The translations under genes were made by a program, and so were the position numbers. Below the pieces are notes generated by a model that searched no databases, had not been told where the DNA came from, and was given only the letters and a program-made list of their open reading frames with translations. Below, piece by piece: positions 47,297 through 56,204 of a DNA stretch of 64,000 nucleotides (the stretch's first letter is position 1; each line of letters opens with the position of its first letter). The stretch is from Limisphaera sp. (lineage in GTDB: Bacteria; Verrucomicrobiota; Verrucomicrobiia; Limisphaerales; Limisphaeraceae), in assembly GCA_025057755.1 (NCBI GenBank), contig JANWVC010000003.1, forward strand, positions 310,001 through 374,000, in the 5' to 3' direction.

Positions 47297-48000
47297 GATC
47301 CTTTCCAGCCATGCAGGCGCCCGAGCAAAGCTATATCCTCCATGCCCTCAGACGAGTCCAGGCCGATTCAAGTTGTCGCACATCCACTGACCTCATCCTC
47401 AGTGTGCACTCGGATGATGCCCCAAGAGCCAACCTTCTCCCAACGAATCCGTTACAACGCAAGTCCCTCCGCGTCGCAAACATGGCACGTCAACCGGTCT
47501 TCGCTGCCCCACATATTGCAAGAACGGACGCCCCCAAACATCCAAAACTTCTCTTCCCAAGTGCGGACGTTTGCCCCTGCGCGAGAACCCAACGCACAAC
47601 CGCAATCACTAGATCAGCATCAGCAAAGGCCAGATGCACACTGCGGCACGCAAATCAATCAGCTATAACCCTTGCGCCGGGCACCACGACATGAGTCTCC
47701 ACTTTAGGCCCTTTCCCAGTTCCGGCCAAGCGAAGGGCTGAAACCCATTATCGACCCAAACACGATCCCCCGCGCAACAGCCGCCAAGGGTTGCGTGAGA
47801 TCTTCAATCACGCGCCGCAAGAGCCAGCCAGCACAAAACCCTCCCGTAATCGTCCCTTTCCAATTCCCAGGGAATCAAGCAGAACCGACTCACACCCACC
47901 GGCCCCGCTCCAGAAGACACCACTAACTCCGAACGCCATTCACGCATCTCAGGCCACTCTTGCACTCGACAATTTGCGTCGTCGACTCTAAACGACCCTC
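47297..48000. other. Gene-poor divergent region
   Basis: About 700 bases between the flippase (minus) and the TauE gene (plus). Only short, interrupted frames in both strands; none has a domain or start signal I can support. Promoters for both flanking genes presumably lie at the edges. Confidence 0.35.
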
Positions 48001-48750
48001 GTGCAAACGTGGGAGGATCACCTATTGGCCGCCCTGGCCGTGCTATTCATCGGATTGTCCAAAGCCGGTTTCGGCGGCGGCCTGGGTATGCTGACCACGC
48101 CTCTTTGCGCACTGGCGTTTCCGCCCCGAGACGCCTTGGGCATGCTTCTCCCCCTACTCTGCGCCGGTGACCTTTTCTCAATGACCTACTATTGGGGCAA
48201 ATGGGAGAGACGCAGCCTGTGGCTGTTGCTGCCCGGCGTTGTTCCCGGTGTGGTGCTGGGCGCCCAATGGGTGGGCCGATTCAGCGCACGCGAACTGAAC
48301 GTTGCCATCGGACTAACCGCCGTTGCGTTCGTTCTGTACCAGGGCACACGCGACTGGATCTTGCGTCTTGAACGATCCTTCCGGCCCGGAGTGTGCCATG
48401 GCCTTGCATTCGGGCTGGCCGCCGGGCTTACCTCCACCTTTGCTCACGGCGCCGGTCCTGTCGTCAACATGTTTCTTATGCCTCAGCGTTTGCCCAAAGA
48501 GGTCTACGTAGGTACTACCGTTTTGGTCTTCACTTGGATTAATTGGATCAAAGTACCATTCTTCGTGGCCAACCATGTGATCAACAGCCAAACCCTCCAA
48601 CAGAGTCTGGTCTACCTGCCGTTGGTTCCACTTGGCGTTTGGCTGGGCGTGAGGTTAAACCGAGTTCTAAGCGAAGCGGCATTCTCCAAACTGATTCTAG
48701 CTACCTTATTGCTCACCGGTCTGCAACTGATCTTTGACTTTCGCTTTTGA
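48001..48750 (+). CDS. TauE/SafE-family anion exporter
   Basis: 249 residues, GTG start. TauE/SafE proteins export sulfite, sulfoacetate or related organic anions across the inner membrane. Eight hydrophobic segments are seen; the two family repeats are visible as LFIGLSKAGFGGGLGMLTTP near residue 16 and FGLAAGLTSTFAHGAGPVVN near residue 140. The second contains the conserved HGAGP; the first has the GxGGG loop. No sulfur-metabolism gene is adjacent, so the substrate cannot be inferred. The SDR gene follows about 170 bases downstream. Confidence 0.88.
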   Translation: MQTWEDHLLAALAVLFIGLSKAGFGGGLGMLTTPLCALAFPPRDALGMLLPLLCAGDLFSMTYYWGKWERRSLWLLLPGVVPGVVLGAQWVGRFSARELNVAIGLTAVAFVLYQGTRDWILRLERSFRPGVCHGLAFGLAAGLTSTFAHGAGPVVNMFLMPQRLPKEVYVGTTVLVFTWINWIKVPFFVANHVINSQTLQQSLVYLPLVPLGVWLGVRLNRVLSEAAFSKLILATLLLTGLQLIFDFRF

Positions 48751-48921
48751 AACGGCGTCACTTGCCTGTGGCATGCCACGACGTTTCCCGCCCTTACGGC
48801 CGTTCAACCCAACGTGAAAACCGAATCCACCCAAACGGACCGCTCCACCGCCAGCAAGCCAAGTAAAGAATCTACCAAGCGAAAGCTTTCCACAAGGGCG
48901 CCCCACCACTATGCTGAACGC

Positions 48922-49716
48922 ATGAACCGGGTGGCATTGATCACCGGAGCATCGCGAGGCATTGGACGCGGCATTGCCCTGGCTCTCTCACGCTTGGGGT
49001 ATCATCTTGTACTCAACTACGCGGGGCGGGCCGACGCGGCAGCTCAGACCGCAGAGGACTGCCGAACCGCTGCCCACACCAACGGCCATACCATCCGTGC
49101 GGAACCTTATCAGGCGAACATTAGCCTCGCAGAAGACCGCCGCCGCCTCTTGGACTTCACCCGGATGACCTTTGGCCGATTGGACCTGCTCGTCAACAAC
49201 GCAGGAGTCGCCCCCACCGTTCGAGCCGACATTCTCGAGGCTTCAGAGGAAAGCTTCGACCGCGTTCTGGGCATTAACCTCAAAGGCCCGTACTTCCTGA
49301 CGCAACAGGCCGCCCGATGGATGATCGAACAAATTCATCAGGATCCTCCCGCAACCCCCCGACCGAAGATTGTTATCGTTTCGTCCATCTCCGCCTATAC
49401 GGCTTCTATAAACCGCGGGGATTATTGCCTGAGCAAAGCAGCGCTCTCCATGATGACCCGCCTGTATGCAGTCCGGTTGGCCGAACACGGAATCAACGTT
49501 TACGAGATCCGTCCCGGCATTGTGGCCACGGATATGACCGCCAGCGTCCGCGAAAAGTACGATCGGTTAATCGCCGACGGACTCACCCCCATCCGAAGAT
49601 GGGGCACGCCCGACGACGTGGGCCGCGCCGTCGCCGCCATCGCCCAGGATCTCTTCCCTTTCAGCACCGGAGAAGTTTTCAACGTAGACGGTGGATTTCA
49701 TCTGGATCGGCTCTAA
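48922..49716 (+). CDS. Short-chain dehydrogenase/reductase (SDR), 3-ketoacyl-ACP reductase-like
   Basis: 264 residues from the ATG at 48922. An NAD(P)-dependent classical SDR: Gly-rich motif [15 protein letters not shown] near residue 9, [14 protein letters not shown] around residue 93, catalytic Ser in [17 protein letters not shown] containing the Tyr-x3-Lys pair, and [10 protein letters not shown]. Annotated relatives act on ketoacyl groups or sugars. Because a GH88-type uronyl hydrolase follows 45 bases later, a role in reducing or oxidising a uronic-acid-derived keto sugar is attractive, but that is inference. The ORF open to 48814 has a poor N-terminus. Confidence 0.88.
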   Translation: MNRVALITGASRGIGRGIALALSRLGYHLVLNYAGRADAAAQTAEDCRTAAHTNGHTIRAEPYQANISLAEDRRRLLDFTRMTFGRLDLLVNNAGVAPTVRADILEASEESFDRVLGINLKGPYFLTQQAARWMIEQIHQDPPATPRPKIVIVSSISAYTASINRGDYCLSKAALSMMTRLYAVRLAEHGINVYEIRPGIVATDMTASVREKYDRLIADGLTPIRRWGTPDDVGRAVAAIAQDLFPFSTGEVFNVDGGFHLDRL

Positions 49717-49749
49717 CCCAGATCCAGACCTTAACCCTAGACTTCTACC

Positions 49750-49756
49750 AAGGAGG
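49750..49756 (+). promoter_or_regulatory. Strong Shine-Dalgarno site
   Basis: AAGGAGG, 4 bases before the ATG at 49761. It is one of few consensus ribosome binding sites in the window and settles the start of the GH88-like gene, whose frame is open far upstream inside the SDR gene. Confidence 0.85.
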
Positions 49757-49760
49757 CTCC

Positions 49761-51176
49761 ATGGCTCTGCACATCGACACGCAGCTTACCAGCCTAAAAC
49801 TAGTTCCCCACATCGAGCGCCTGTTCGAACTCTCGGCCGTTAAGATCCTCGCGCTCGAAAAAGATTGGCCGCCAGAAAAAGGCACCCCCGTCTTTACCGT
49901 GCAAGGCCGTTACACAACGCGCGGATGGACCGAATGGACCCAGGGCTTTCAATACGGTTCGGCTTTGCTGCAATTTGATGCAATGGGCGACGACCGATTT
50001 CTGGAGATAGGTCGGCGCGGCACTTTCACACGCATGGCGCCACATCTTTCCCACACAGGGGTCCATGACCACGGATTCAACAACATTTCTACCTATGGCC
50101 AGCTTCTGCGCCTGATGCACGAGGGCAAAATCCCCGCTGACCCTCATGAACGCGCGTTCTACCAACTGGCCCTGAAAGTCAGCGGCGCCATCCAGGCAGC
50201 CCGATGGACCTCGCTGGCCGATGGAACAGGGTTCATTCACAGTTTTAATGGACCCCATTCGCTTTTCGTGGATACCATCCGCTCCTTACGAGTCCTCGCC
50301 GTGGCACATCGACTTGGCCACGTGCTTATGGGCGAACAAGACCGCCGCATCTCGCTGCTCCAACGGCTCGTTCATCACGCTTGGAACACGCTCCGCTACA
50401 ACATTTACTACGGCGAAGGCCGGGATGCTTATGACGTGCCCGGCCGCGTTGCTCATGAGGCCATCTTTAATATCGCAAGCGGCCAATTCCGCTGCCCAAA
50501 CTCTCAACAAGGCTTTTCGCCCTTTAGTACTTGGACTCGCGGCCTCGCCTGGGCGCTCCTTGGATGTGCAGAACAATTGGAATTCTTCCATGCAGGCGTT
50601 GAGGGATCGGAAGACGATTTTGCAGCAGCCGGTGGCCGAGACGCATTCGTGCAAAAACTTCTCCGCGGCGCATGCGTCACCGCAGACTTTTACCTGACTC
50701 ATTGCTGCGCGGACGGCATCCCCATGTGGGACACCGCGGCACCTCAATTGCATCGTTTGCCTTCCGACTATTTAAATCGCCCGTCTGATCCTCTCAACGG
50801 ATGGGAGCCCGTGGATAGTTCAGCCGCCGCCATCGCGGCACAGGGATTGTTGCGTCTGGGTAACTACCTTATGGCCCACCAGCAGATTGACCGGGGACGC
50901 AAATATCGCCAAGCCGCCTTGACAATCGCCCAAACACTCTTTCAGGAGCCCTACCTCAGCACCAACCCGAAACACCAAGGGCTGATCCTCCATTCGGTTT
51001 ATCACCGCCCGAACGGGTGGGACTATGTGCCCCGAGGACAGAAAGTTCCCAACGGCGAAAGCTCCATGTGGGGCGACTATCATGCCCGGGAACTCGCCCT
51101 GCTCATTCTGCGCGAGGCCCGCGGCGAAGTTTATCCCACCTTCTTTAGCGGGGTAGCATCAGAACCGCGCGCATGA
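49761..51176 (+). CDS. GH88-type unsaturated glucuronyl/galacturonyl hydrolase
   Basis: 471 residues. GH88 enzymes hydrate and cleave the 4,5-unsaturated uronic acid left on oligosaccharides by polysaccharide lyases. The (alpha/alpha)6 pattern shows HDHGFNNISTYGQLLRLM near residue 103 with the first catalytic Asp, and a segment GPHSLFVDTIRSLRVLAVAH near 170 with the second. STWTRGLAWALLGCAEQLEF, PVDSSAAAIAAQGLLRLG and SSMWGDYHARELALLILREA follow. No signal peptide is visible, so it is cytoplasmic. Start chosen by the AAGGAGG site. It probably forms an operon with the SDR gene, consistent with intracellular uronate processing. Confidence 0.8.
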   Translation: MALHIDTQLTSLKLVPHIERLFELSAVKILALEKDWPPEKGTPVFTVQGRYTTRGWTEWTQGFQYGSALLQFDAMGDDRFLEIGRRGTFTRMAPHLSHTGVHDHGFNNISTYGQLLRLMHEGKIPADPHERAFYQLALKVSGAIQAARWTSLADGTGFIHSFNGPHSLFVDTIRSLRVLAVAHRLGHVLMGEQDRRISLLQRLVHHAWNTLRYNIYYGEGRDAYDVPGRVAHEAIFNIASGQFRCPNSQQGFSPFSTWTRGLAWALLGCAEQLEFFHAGVEGSEDDFAAAGGRDAFVQKLLRGACVTADFYLTHCCADGIPMWDTAAPQLHRLPSDYLNRPSDPLNGWEPVDSSAAAIAAQGLLRLGNYLMAHQQIDRGRKYRQAALTIAQTLFQEPYLSTNPKHQGLILHSVYHRPNGWDYVPRGQKVPNGESSMWGDYHARELALLILREARGEVYPTFFSGVASEPRA

Positions 51177-51309
51177 GTCGCGCTCGTAAGGTGGGCCGCG
51201 TCCGTCGTCCCCCAGAAATGCGGATTCAAAGCATTCACGGGCGAAGAAACCAACAGCCTCATCCGATACTCTTGCATCAAGCGCAAAGTCAGCTTGCTGT
51301 CTAAACCAA

Positions 51310-52707
51310 TCAATACTCGCGGTTTCGGTGGCGGCCAGGCATGGGGATTGGATAGCGACCATCCGGCCCCGGCTGTAAGGGCGCGGGTGAGTCGTACGTC
51401 AATCGATCCAGCCCTGGAGCCATCTCATGCTCGCAGTTGAGCATCTCTTCAAGCGTAATTTCGCGTCCGGTGTGCGCCGCCATCCGGCCCATGGAGGTAA
51501 CCACACTAGCCATCACACCGCGTTCTAACTCGTGAAAAGGCTGATCCTGCTGGATGGCAGTCAGCAGGGCCCGCCATTCGTTCACATAAGGGTTCGACTC
51601 ACCCTCGGGCACGTATGATTCCCATATCAGATCGGACCGCCGCATCCGTTGACTCTTAAAGATACGAGAAGGCAGCCCACAATCGCCACTGCTCGAAACC
51701 ACGGCCATTCCTTTGGTGCCATGCATGTAACTGGCATACAAATCCTGACACCCGGTCATGCAACGACCGTCAAACATCAGCTTGGTCCCGTCAGCGTATG
51801 TATACTCAACCGAGTAAACATCAAAATTCTGATCCACAAACGGGCGACCATCCGAGTCAGTCTTATAATGGCGCCCTCCGAGGGCCTGAGCCCGCTCCGG
51901 CCATGCATTCTTCATCCAGCAAAGGTGATCAATGATGTGAATGTAAAAATCACTGAAGCAACCACCACTGGCCCACAAAAAACTATGAAATCGGCGAACC
52001 TGATACAACAGGTCACTCATGTCCGCCGGCTTGGGCACCGAAGCAAAATACCCTGCCGGGCCATGCATCCGATATCCACGCTGGAGCAGAATTTCTCCCA
52101 GTTCGCCGTTCTGCACCCGCTCGGCAAGCTGTTGCAACGCCCGGCTATGCCGCGACATCAGGCCTACGCCACATTTCAGCCCCTTAGCCTGCGCCTCTTT
52201 GGCCTGCTCCAGCATCCGTTTGCTCGTAGGGCCGTCCACAGTCACCGGCTTTTCCATAAACACGTGCAGCCCTTTCTGAATTGCATAAGCGTAATGAACC
52301 CATCGAAACGCAGGGGGTGTAGTAAGGATCGCAATGTCCCCAGGACGCAGACAATCCATTGCATGTTTGTATCCATCAAAGCCCAGGAACTTTCGGTCCT
52401 CTGGTACGTCTACGTAATCCGCAAACTGCCGCTTCAAATTCTCATAACTGCTCTGAAGCCGGTCCCGAAACACATCGGCCATCGCCACTAACTTCACCGG
52501 CAGCACACGGGCTTGGATGGCATCACTAACGGCGCCGGTGCCCCGTCCACCGCAGCCGATCAAGGCCATTCGCAGTCCGCCGCTTTCGCCCCCATGCACA
52601 GGAGGCAAGGCGACTCCGGCTAGAGCGGACGCTGCTGCCAAACGGCCAGTTTGAATCAGGAATTCCCGCCGGGTCGGTAAGGATTGAGTCGAGGAAACTG
52701 GTTCCAT
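51310..52707 (-). CDS. Tat-exported Gfo/Idh/MocA-family oxidoreductase
   Basis: 465 residues from the ATG at 52707, giving an N-terminal twin-arginine signal TRREFLIQTGRLAAASALAG. NAD(P)-binding Rossmann fold: RMALIGCGGRGTGAVSDAIQ, KLVAMADVFRDRLQSSYENL, and the EKP motif HVFMEKPVTVDGPTSKRMLE carrying the catalytic Lys. A C-terminal alpha/beta domain follows. Such exported Gfo/Idh proteins are highly expanded in Verrucomicrobia and Planctomycetes and act on sugars or sugar acids, sometimes in glycoside cleavage. The gene is convergent with the GH88-like gene, separated by 133 bases. Confidence 0.9.
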   Translation of the reverse strand: MEPVSSTQSLPTRREFLIQTGRLAAASALAGVALPPVHGGESGGLRMALIGCGGRGTGAVSDAIQARVLPVKLVAMADVFRDRLQSSYENLKRQFADYVDVPEDRKFLGFDGYKHAMDCLRPGDIAILTTPPAFRWVHYAYAIQKGLHVFMEKPVTVDGPTSKRMLEQAKEAQAKGLKCGVGLMSRHSRALQQLAERVQNGELGEILLQRGYRMHGPAGYFASVPKPADMSDLLYQVRRFHSFLWASGGCFSDFYIHIIDHLCWMKNAWPERAQALGGRHYKTDSDGRPFVDQNFDVYSVEYTYADGTKLMFDGRCMTGCQDLYASYMHGTKGMAVVSSSGDCGLPSRIFKSQRMRRSDLIWESYVPEGESNPYVNEWRALLTAIQQDQPFHELERGVMASVVTSMGRMAAHTGREITLEEMLNCEHEMAPGLDRLTYDSPAPLQPGPDGRYPIPMPGRHRNREY

Positions 52708-53981
52708 GTCTTCATGCTCGAAGCAATCTCCCTTGCTGTCAATGCCAACATGCACCTCCGCCTCTTCAGTGCTTCCATCCACCCCAAACCCCATCCGGCA
52801 GCCATGTAACGCCTGGAATCTCTCCCGTATTGGCACAAGGCTATCCTTCCCATCGCCCAAAACAGCGGCCTTCTACGAATCGGTGCGGCCAATGGTTCTT
52901 TCCTTCGTAAAACCGCTCATTCATCCGCTCTCTGCGCAGCACACCTCTTGATGCGATGTCATCCTCGCTTATACCACACTATGTCGTTCAGGATGGGCCA
53001 TCCGGCCGACCCTTAACCGTCGACAACCGAGCCCCAAGGGCATTGCTACCAGCCCCTTGGGCAACACAGTCATTTGAATTCTCAACAATAGCCCCGCCAA
53101 ACATGAATATTCACACTGTCCCCGCTGGTATCTCGACCGACAGGTCGAGACATCACCCCTAACAATTCAGAGCGTACTCCCGGCATGGATCATGAAACGC
53201 TATTCAATCGCTCCAAATTCCCAAAACTCGGCCCAACAGGATGACCAAGGTCAACACCCCCGATCCCAGGCAACCCGGCAACGTCCGCATACAGTCTCGG
53301 CTGCCGCGCTTCCGTCCCTCTGATCCCCAGCGGTTCCGGCCCACCCACATCCAATGCCGTTCCAAACACATCTTCGATAACAACGGCAAACCTTGAGAGC
53401 CCTTGTTGTCTGCCGGACACTGGTCAAGTCCGGTTTAGCAACTCGAGAAGCCAGACCAACATCTGGTCATCACCCCGCACCAGAACGAGACGACGCTTAA
53501 ACCACAGTCCGGGGATACTCGCGAATCCCATGAGCTCGCTACCAAGGGCATTCACAGCAATCTCCTGTCCGATCGCTGGAAACATGGCAACCGCTGGCGC
53601 AGCATCAGAATGTTGGCAACCGAAATCCCTCGTTGGCCCGAGAACTACGTTCGCCACCTCCTATCGTACTTTGTTGTAACCTCAGCCAACCATACCCCGC
53701 GCGCATGGATGTCACTCACTTCCCCAAGCGTGCTGCAAAAGCCGGCTGCCAACGGCTCATGCCATCTCTGCCATATAACTAGACCGTCCAACCCTCTTGG
53801 GCAGATGCCCGGCTTCCTGCTGTCCAAACGCATCTCCAGCGACGCAGCGCACTGAAGTACCGTACAGCCGCGGCGCCCCAGAAACCCCTTTTATTAATTC
53901 CTCGCTTGCGCCACAATGGGAATCCGCGTAAATTCAATCCGAATTGAGGGTCGTGAGACCCGACTCACGATCCAACATCCT
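52708..53981. other. 1.3-kb gene-poor region
   Basis: Between the Gfo/Idh gene and tRNA-Met. On the minus strand, 53190-53657 holds about 155 codons in one frame interrupted by a single TGA at 53424-53426, with protein-like composition (VLVRGDDQMLVWLLELLN before, SRFAVVIEDVFGTALDVGGP after). I cannot match it to a family, so I leave it unannotated. Other frames look like noise. Confidence 0.3.
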
Positions 53982-54057
<76 letters not shown>

Positions 54058-54110
54058 GTTTTTGGCGGCTTGCACAAAATGGGATGTGCAGGCCGCGAAC
54101 TTTTATCAAC

Positions 54111-56204
54111 TCACTTAATCTTGACTCGTAACCATACGCTCATATCTCCCACCTCGCGATTGCCCCACACGCAATACGGGATCCAACGAACTGCCAACTC
54201 CTCCCACGAAGCATCCGTCCACGGCCGATACAACCGTCGCTGCCAGTCTCCAGAGGGCCGACCATAGGCCGGACCTTCCAAAACCACCACGCCACCCAAC
54301 AGACGCCCATCCCATCGCGCTCTCAGGGTGGTCCCCGGCCTCACAGCCACATCCAACGGGCTCATCCCACGGGGCAAATCCGCTGACTCCAAACAGTAAA
54401 CGAGAGGTCCACGTTGCAAAGCCACTTGGTGAAAGCTTTCTTCCACCCAAGGATGCGACTCCCACCAAGTCGGTTCCATCAACAATTCCAAGTCCACGAT
54501 GTCGCCCGCCTGCCACAAACGTTGCAAAGTCAACCACCGACCCGGGCCGATAGCTCGCTGCCAAGGGCCTAAATTCACACGCACACCGGCAGAGGCCGCC
54601 CACGAAGGCACGCGCATGCATAACGTCATCGTCTCCCTCGGCGCCTGCTCAACCACCACGCGCACCTGCCCACTCCAGGGATACTCCGTTTGCTGCCGCA
54701 ACACCACTTCTCCCAGCTCGGGCGTGCGAACGCAAACGATACCCGACCCGTACAAGACCATCCATACACTGCGCCCCGAGACAGCCGCCATCCAACTCGG
54801 CAAACCTGCCACCACACGCGCCAAGTTCGGTGGACAACAAAATGAACTGATAAATGGCGCACGACGTCGCGGCCAACGCAGTTCCAATGGCATGGGCTCG
54901 GTAACACGAAGCGGGTTGGTGTAAAAAAAATTGGTGCCATCCAGACTCATGCCCGACAACACACCGTTATATAACACCTGCTCAAGCGCATCCGCATGCC
55001 TTACCTCACCAGTGGCCAAAAGCATCCGCCAATTCCACAAGGCCCAGCCGATATTCGCACAAGTTTCGCAGTGGGCCGTCATCTGAGGCAACTGATAGGG
55101 ACGGCCATAAGCCTGATGCACCCGAGTGATACTTTCTTGATCGCTGGACCCATACGGGGAAGCTCCGTCATACAACGCACCACAACCTCCCGTAATGAAC
55201 AACTTGGTCTCAACAACATTCGACCAAACGCGCATCAAGGGCTGCCACAAGTCTGGCTCACCCGTCTCCAGGTACAAGTCGGTTGCACCTGCATAGAAAT
55301 AATTCGCACGCACAGCATGCCCCACCGCCTCCACGTGTTCCCGATACGGCAGACGATCTTGGTTGTCATCTCCTCCGCCGACGACCTCACTGCGGACCCG
55401 CCAGAATGCACGTGCCAGATCCAACCATCCCGACTCTCCCGTAGCCCGGTACAAATCCACCAACCCCATGAAGTGAGAGGGACACACCGGTCGAATCAGT
55501 GCCTCGGGATACGGATTGGTCAACGCGCTGCGAAGACAAGACGCGGCCCGCTCCGCAACTGCCAACAACGAGGTCTGGCCCGTGACTCGAAAGTGCACAG
55601 CCGCCGCGCTAAACAAATGCCCCAAATTGTACAGTTCAAACTGAAAGCGGTCCCGAAATGGGACGGCATTCGTCTCGCCATGGCGGGCACGCCACATGAG
55701 CCCAGTATGTAAATACCCATCGGGTTGCTGCACTCGCTGAATCAGCGCAATTCGATCCTCGATTCGACGGGCTAGCTCTTCATCCGGTCTCACCGCCAAA
55801 CAAGTCACCGCTGCCTCCAGCCACTTGTAACATTCCCCATCATTAAAGGCAGCTCCCCGACGCCGCCCCTGCACACGCCCGTCCAAAATCTCGAAGTTTC
55901 GCCAGAACTGACTGTAATTCGTCCCTGAAAGAACTGAGTCCAGCGCGGGAATCGTGCTGGTGCGACACACATCAAATCGATGCGCCCAAAAGCCTTCAGT
56001 CCATCGAGCTGCACCCAAAGGCAGGGGCTTGAGTCGGGCATGGCCCCATCCCACCGAAACGACCTGACCCGACACCGCATGTAAACCCACCAACCAAATC
56101 AACCACACCCCAGGATATTTCGCCTGCAAATGTCGCAACGCTCTACAAGGAGGGCGCCCCAAAAGCCCGGCGATTATCCCATGCCTCATCCATCCGAACC
56201 TCAT
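54111..56204 (-). CDS. GH127-family beta-L-arabinofuranosidase-like enzyme
   Basis: 697 residues from the ATG at 56204, which overlaps the upstream stop as ATGA; a frame open to 56441 is not used. GH127 (DUF1680) enzymes remove beta-L-arabinofuranose, or act on related sugars in GH146-type relatives. The zinc/cysteine catalytic site is complete: HCETCANIGWALWNW near residue 380 supplies Glu and Cys, and SFCCPPNLARVVAGL near 454 supplies the Cys-Cys pair with the nucleophile. FNDGECYKWLEAAV and QPDGYLHTGLMWRARHGETN are other family marks. A hydrophobic N-terminal segment (VWLIWLVGLHAVSG) suggests export. Last gene of the glycosidase operon. Confidence 0.88.
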   Translation of the reverse strand: MRFGWMRHGIIAGLLGRPPCRALRHLQAKYPGVWLIWLVGLHAVSGQVVSVGWGHARLKPLPLGAARWTEGFWAHRFDVCRTSTIPALDSVLSGTNYSQFWRNFEILDGRVQGRRRGAAFNDGECYKWLEAAVTCLAVRPDEELARRIEDRIALIQRVQQPDGYLHTGLMWRARHGETNAVPFRDRFQFELYNLGHLFSAAAVHFRVTGQTSLLAVAERAASCLRSALTNPYPEALIRPVCPSHFMGLVDLYRATGESGWLDLARAFWRVRSEVVGGGDDNQDRLPYREHVEAVGHAVRANYFYAGATDLYLETGEPDLWQPLMRVWSNVVETKLFITGGCGALYDGASPYGSSDQESITRVHQAYGRPYQLPQMTAHCETCANIGWALWNWRMLLATGEVRHADALEQVLYNGVLSGMSLDGTNFFYTNPLRVTEPMPLELRWPRRRAPFISSFCCPPNLARVVAGLPSWMAAVSGRSVWMVLYGSGIVCVRTPELGEVVLRQQTEYPWSGQVRVVVEQAPRETMTLCMRVPSWAASAGVRVNLGPWQRAIGPGRWLTLQRLWQAGDIVDLELLMEPTWWESHPWVEESFHQVALQRGPLVYCLESADLPRGMSPLDVAVRPGTTLRARWDGRLLGGVVVLEGPAYGRPSGDWQRRLYRPWTDASWEELAVRWIPYCVWGNREVGDMSVWLRVKIK

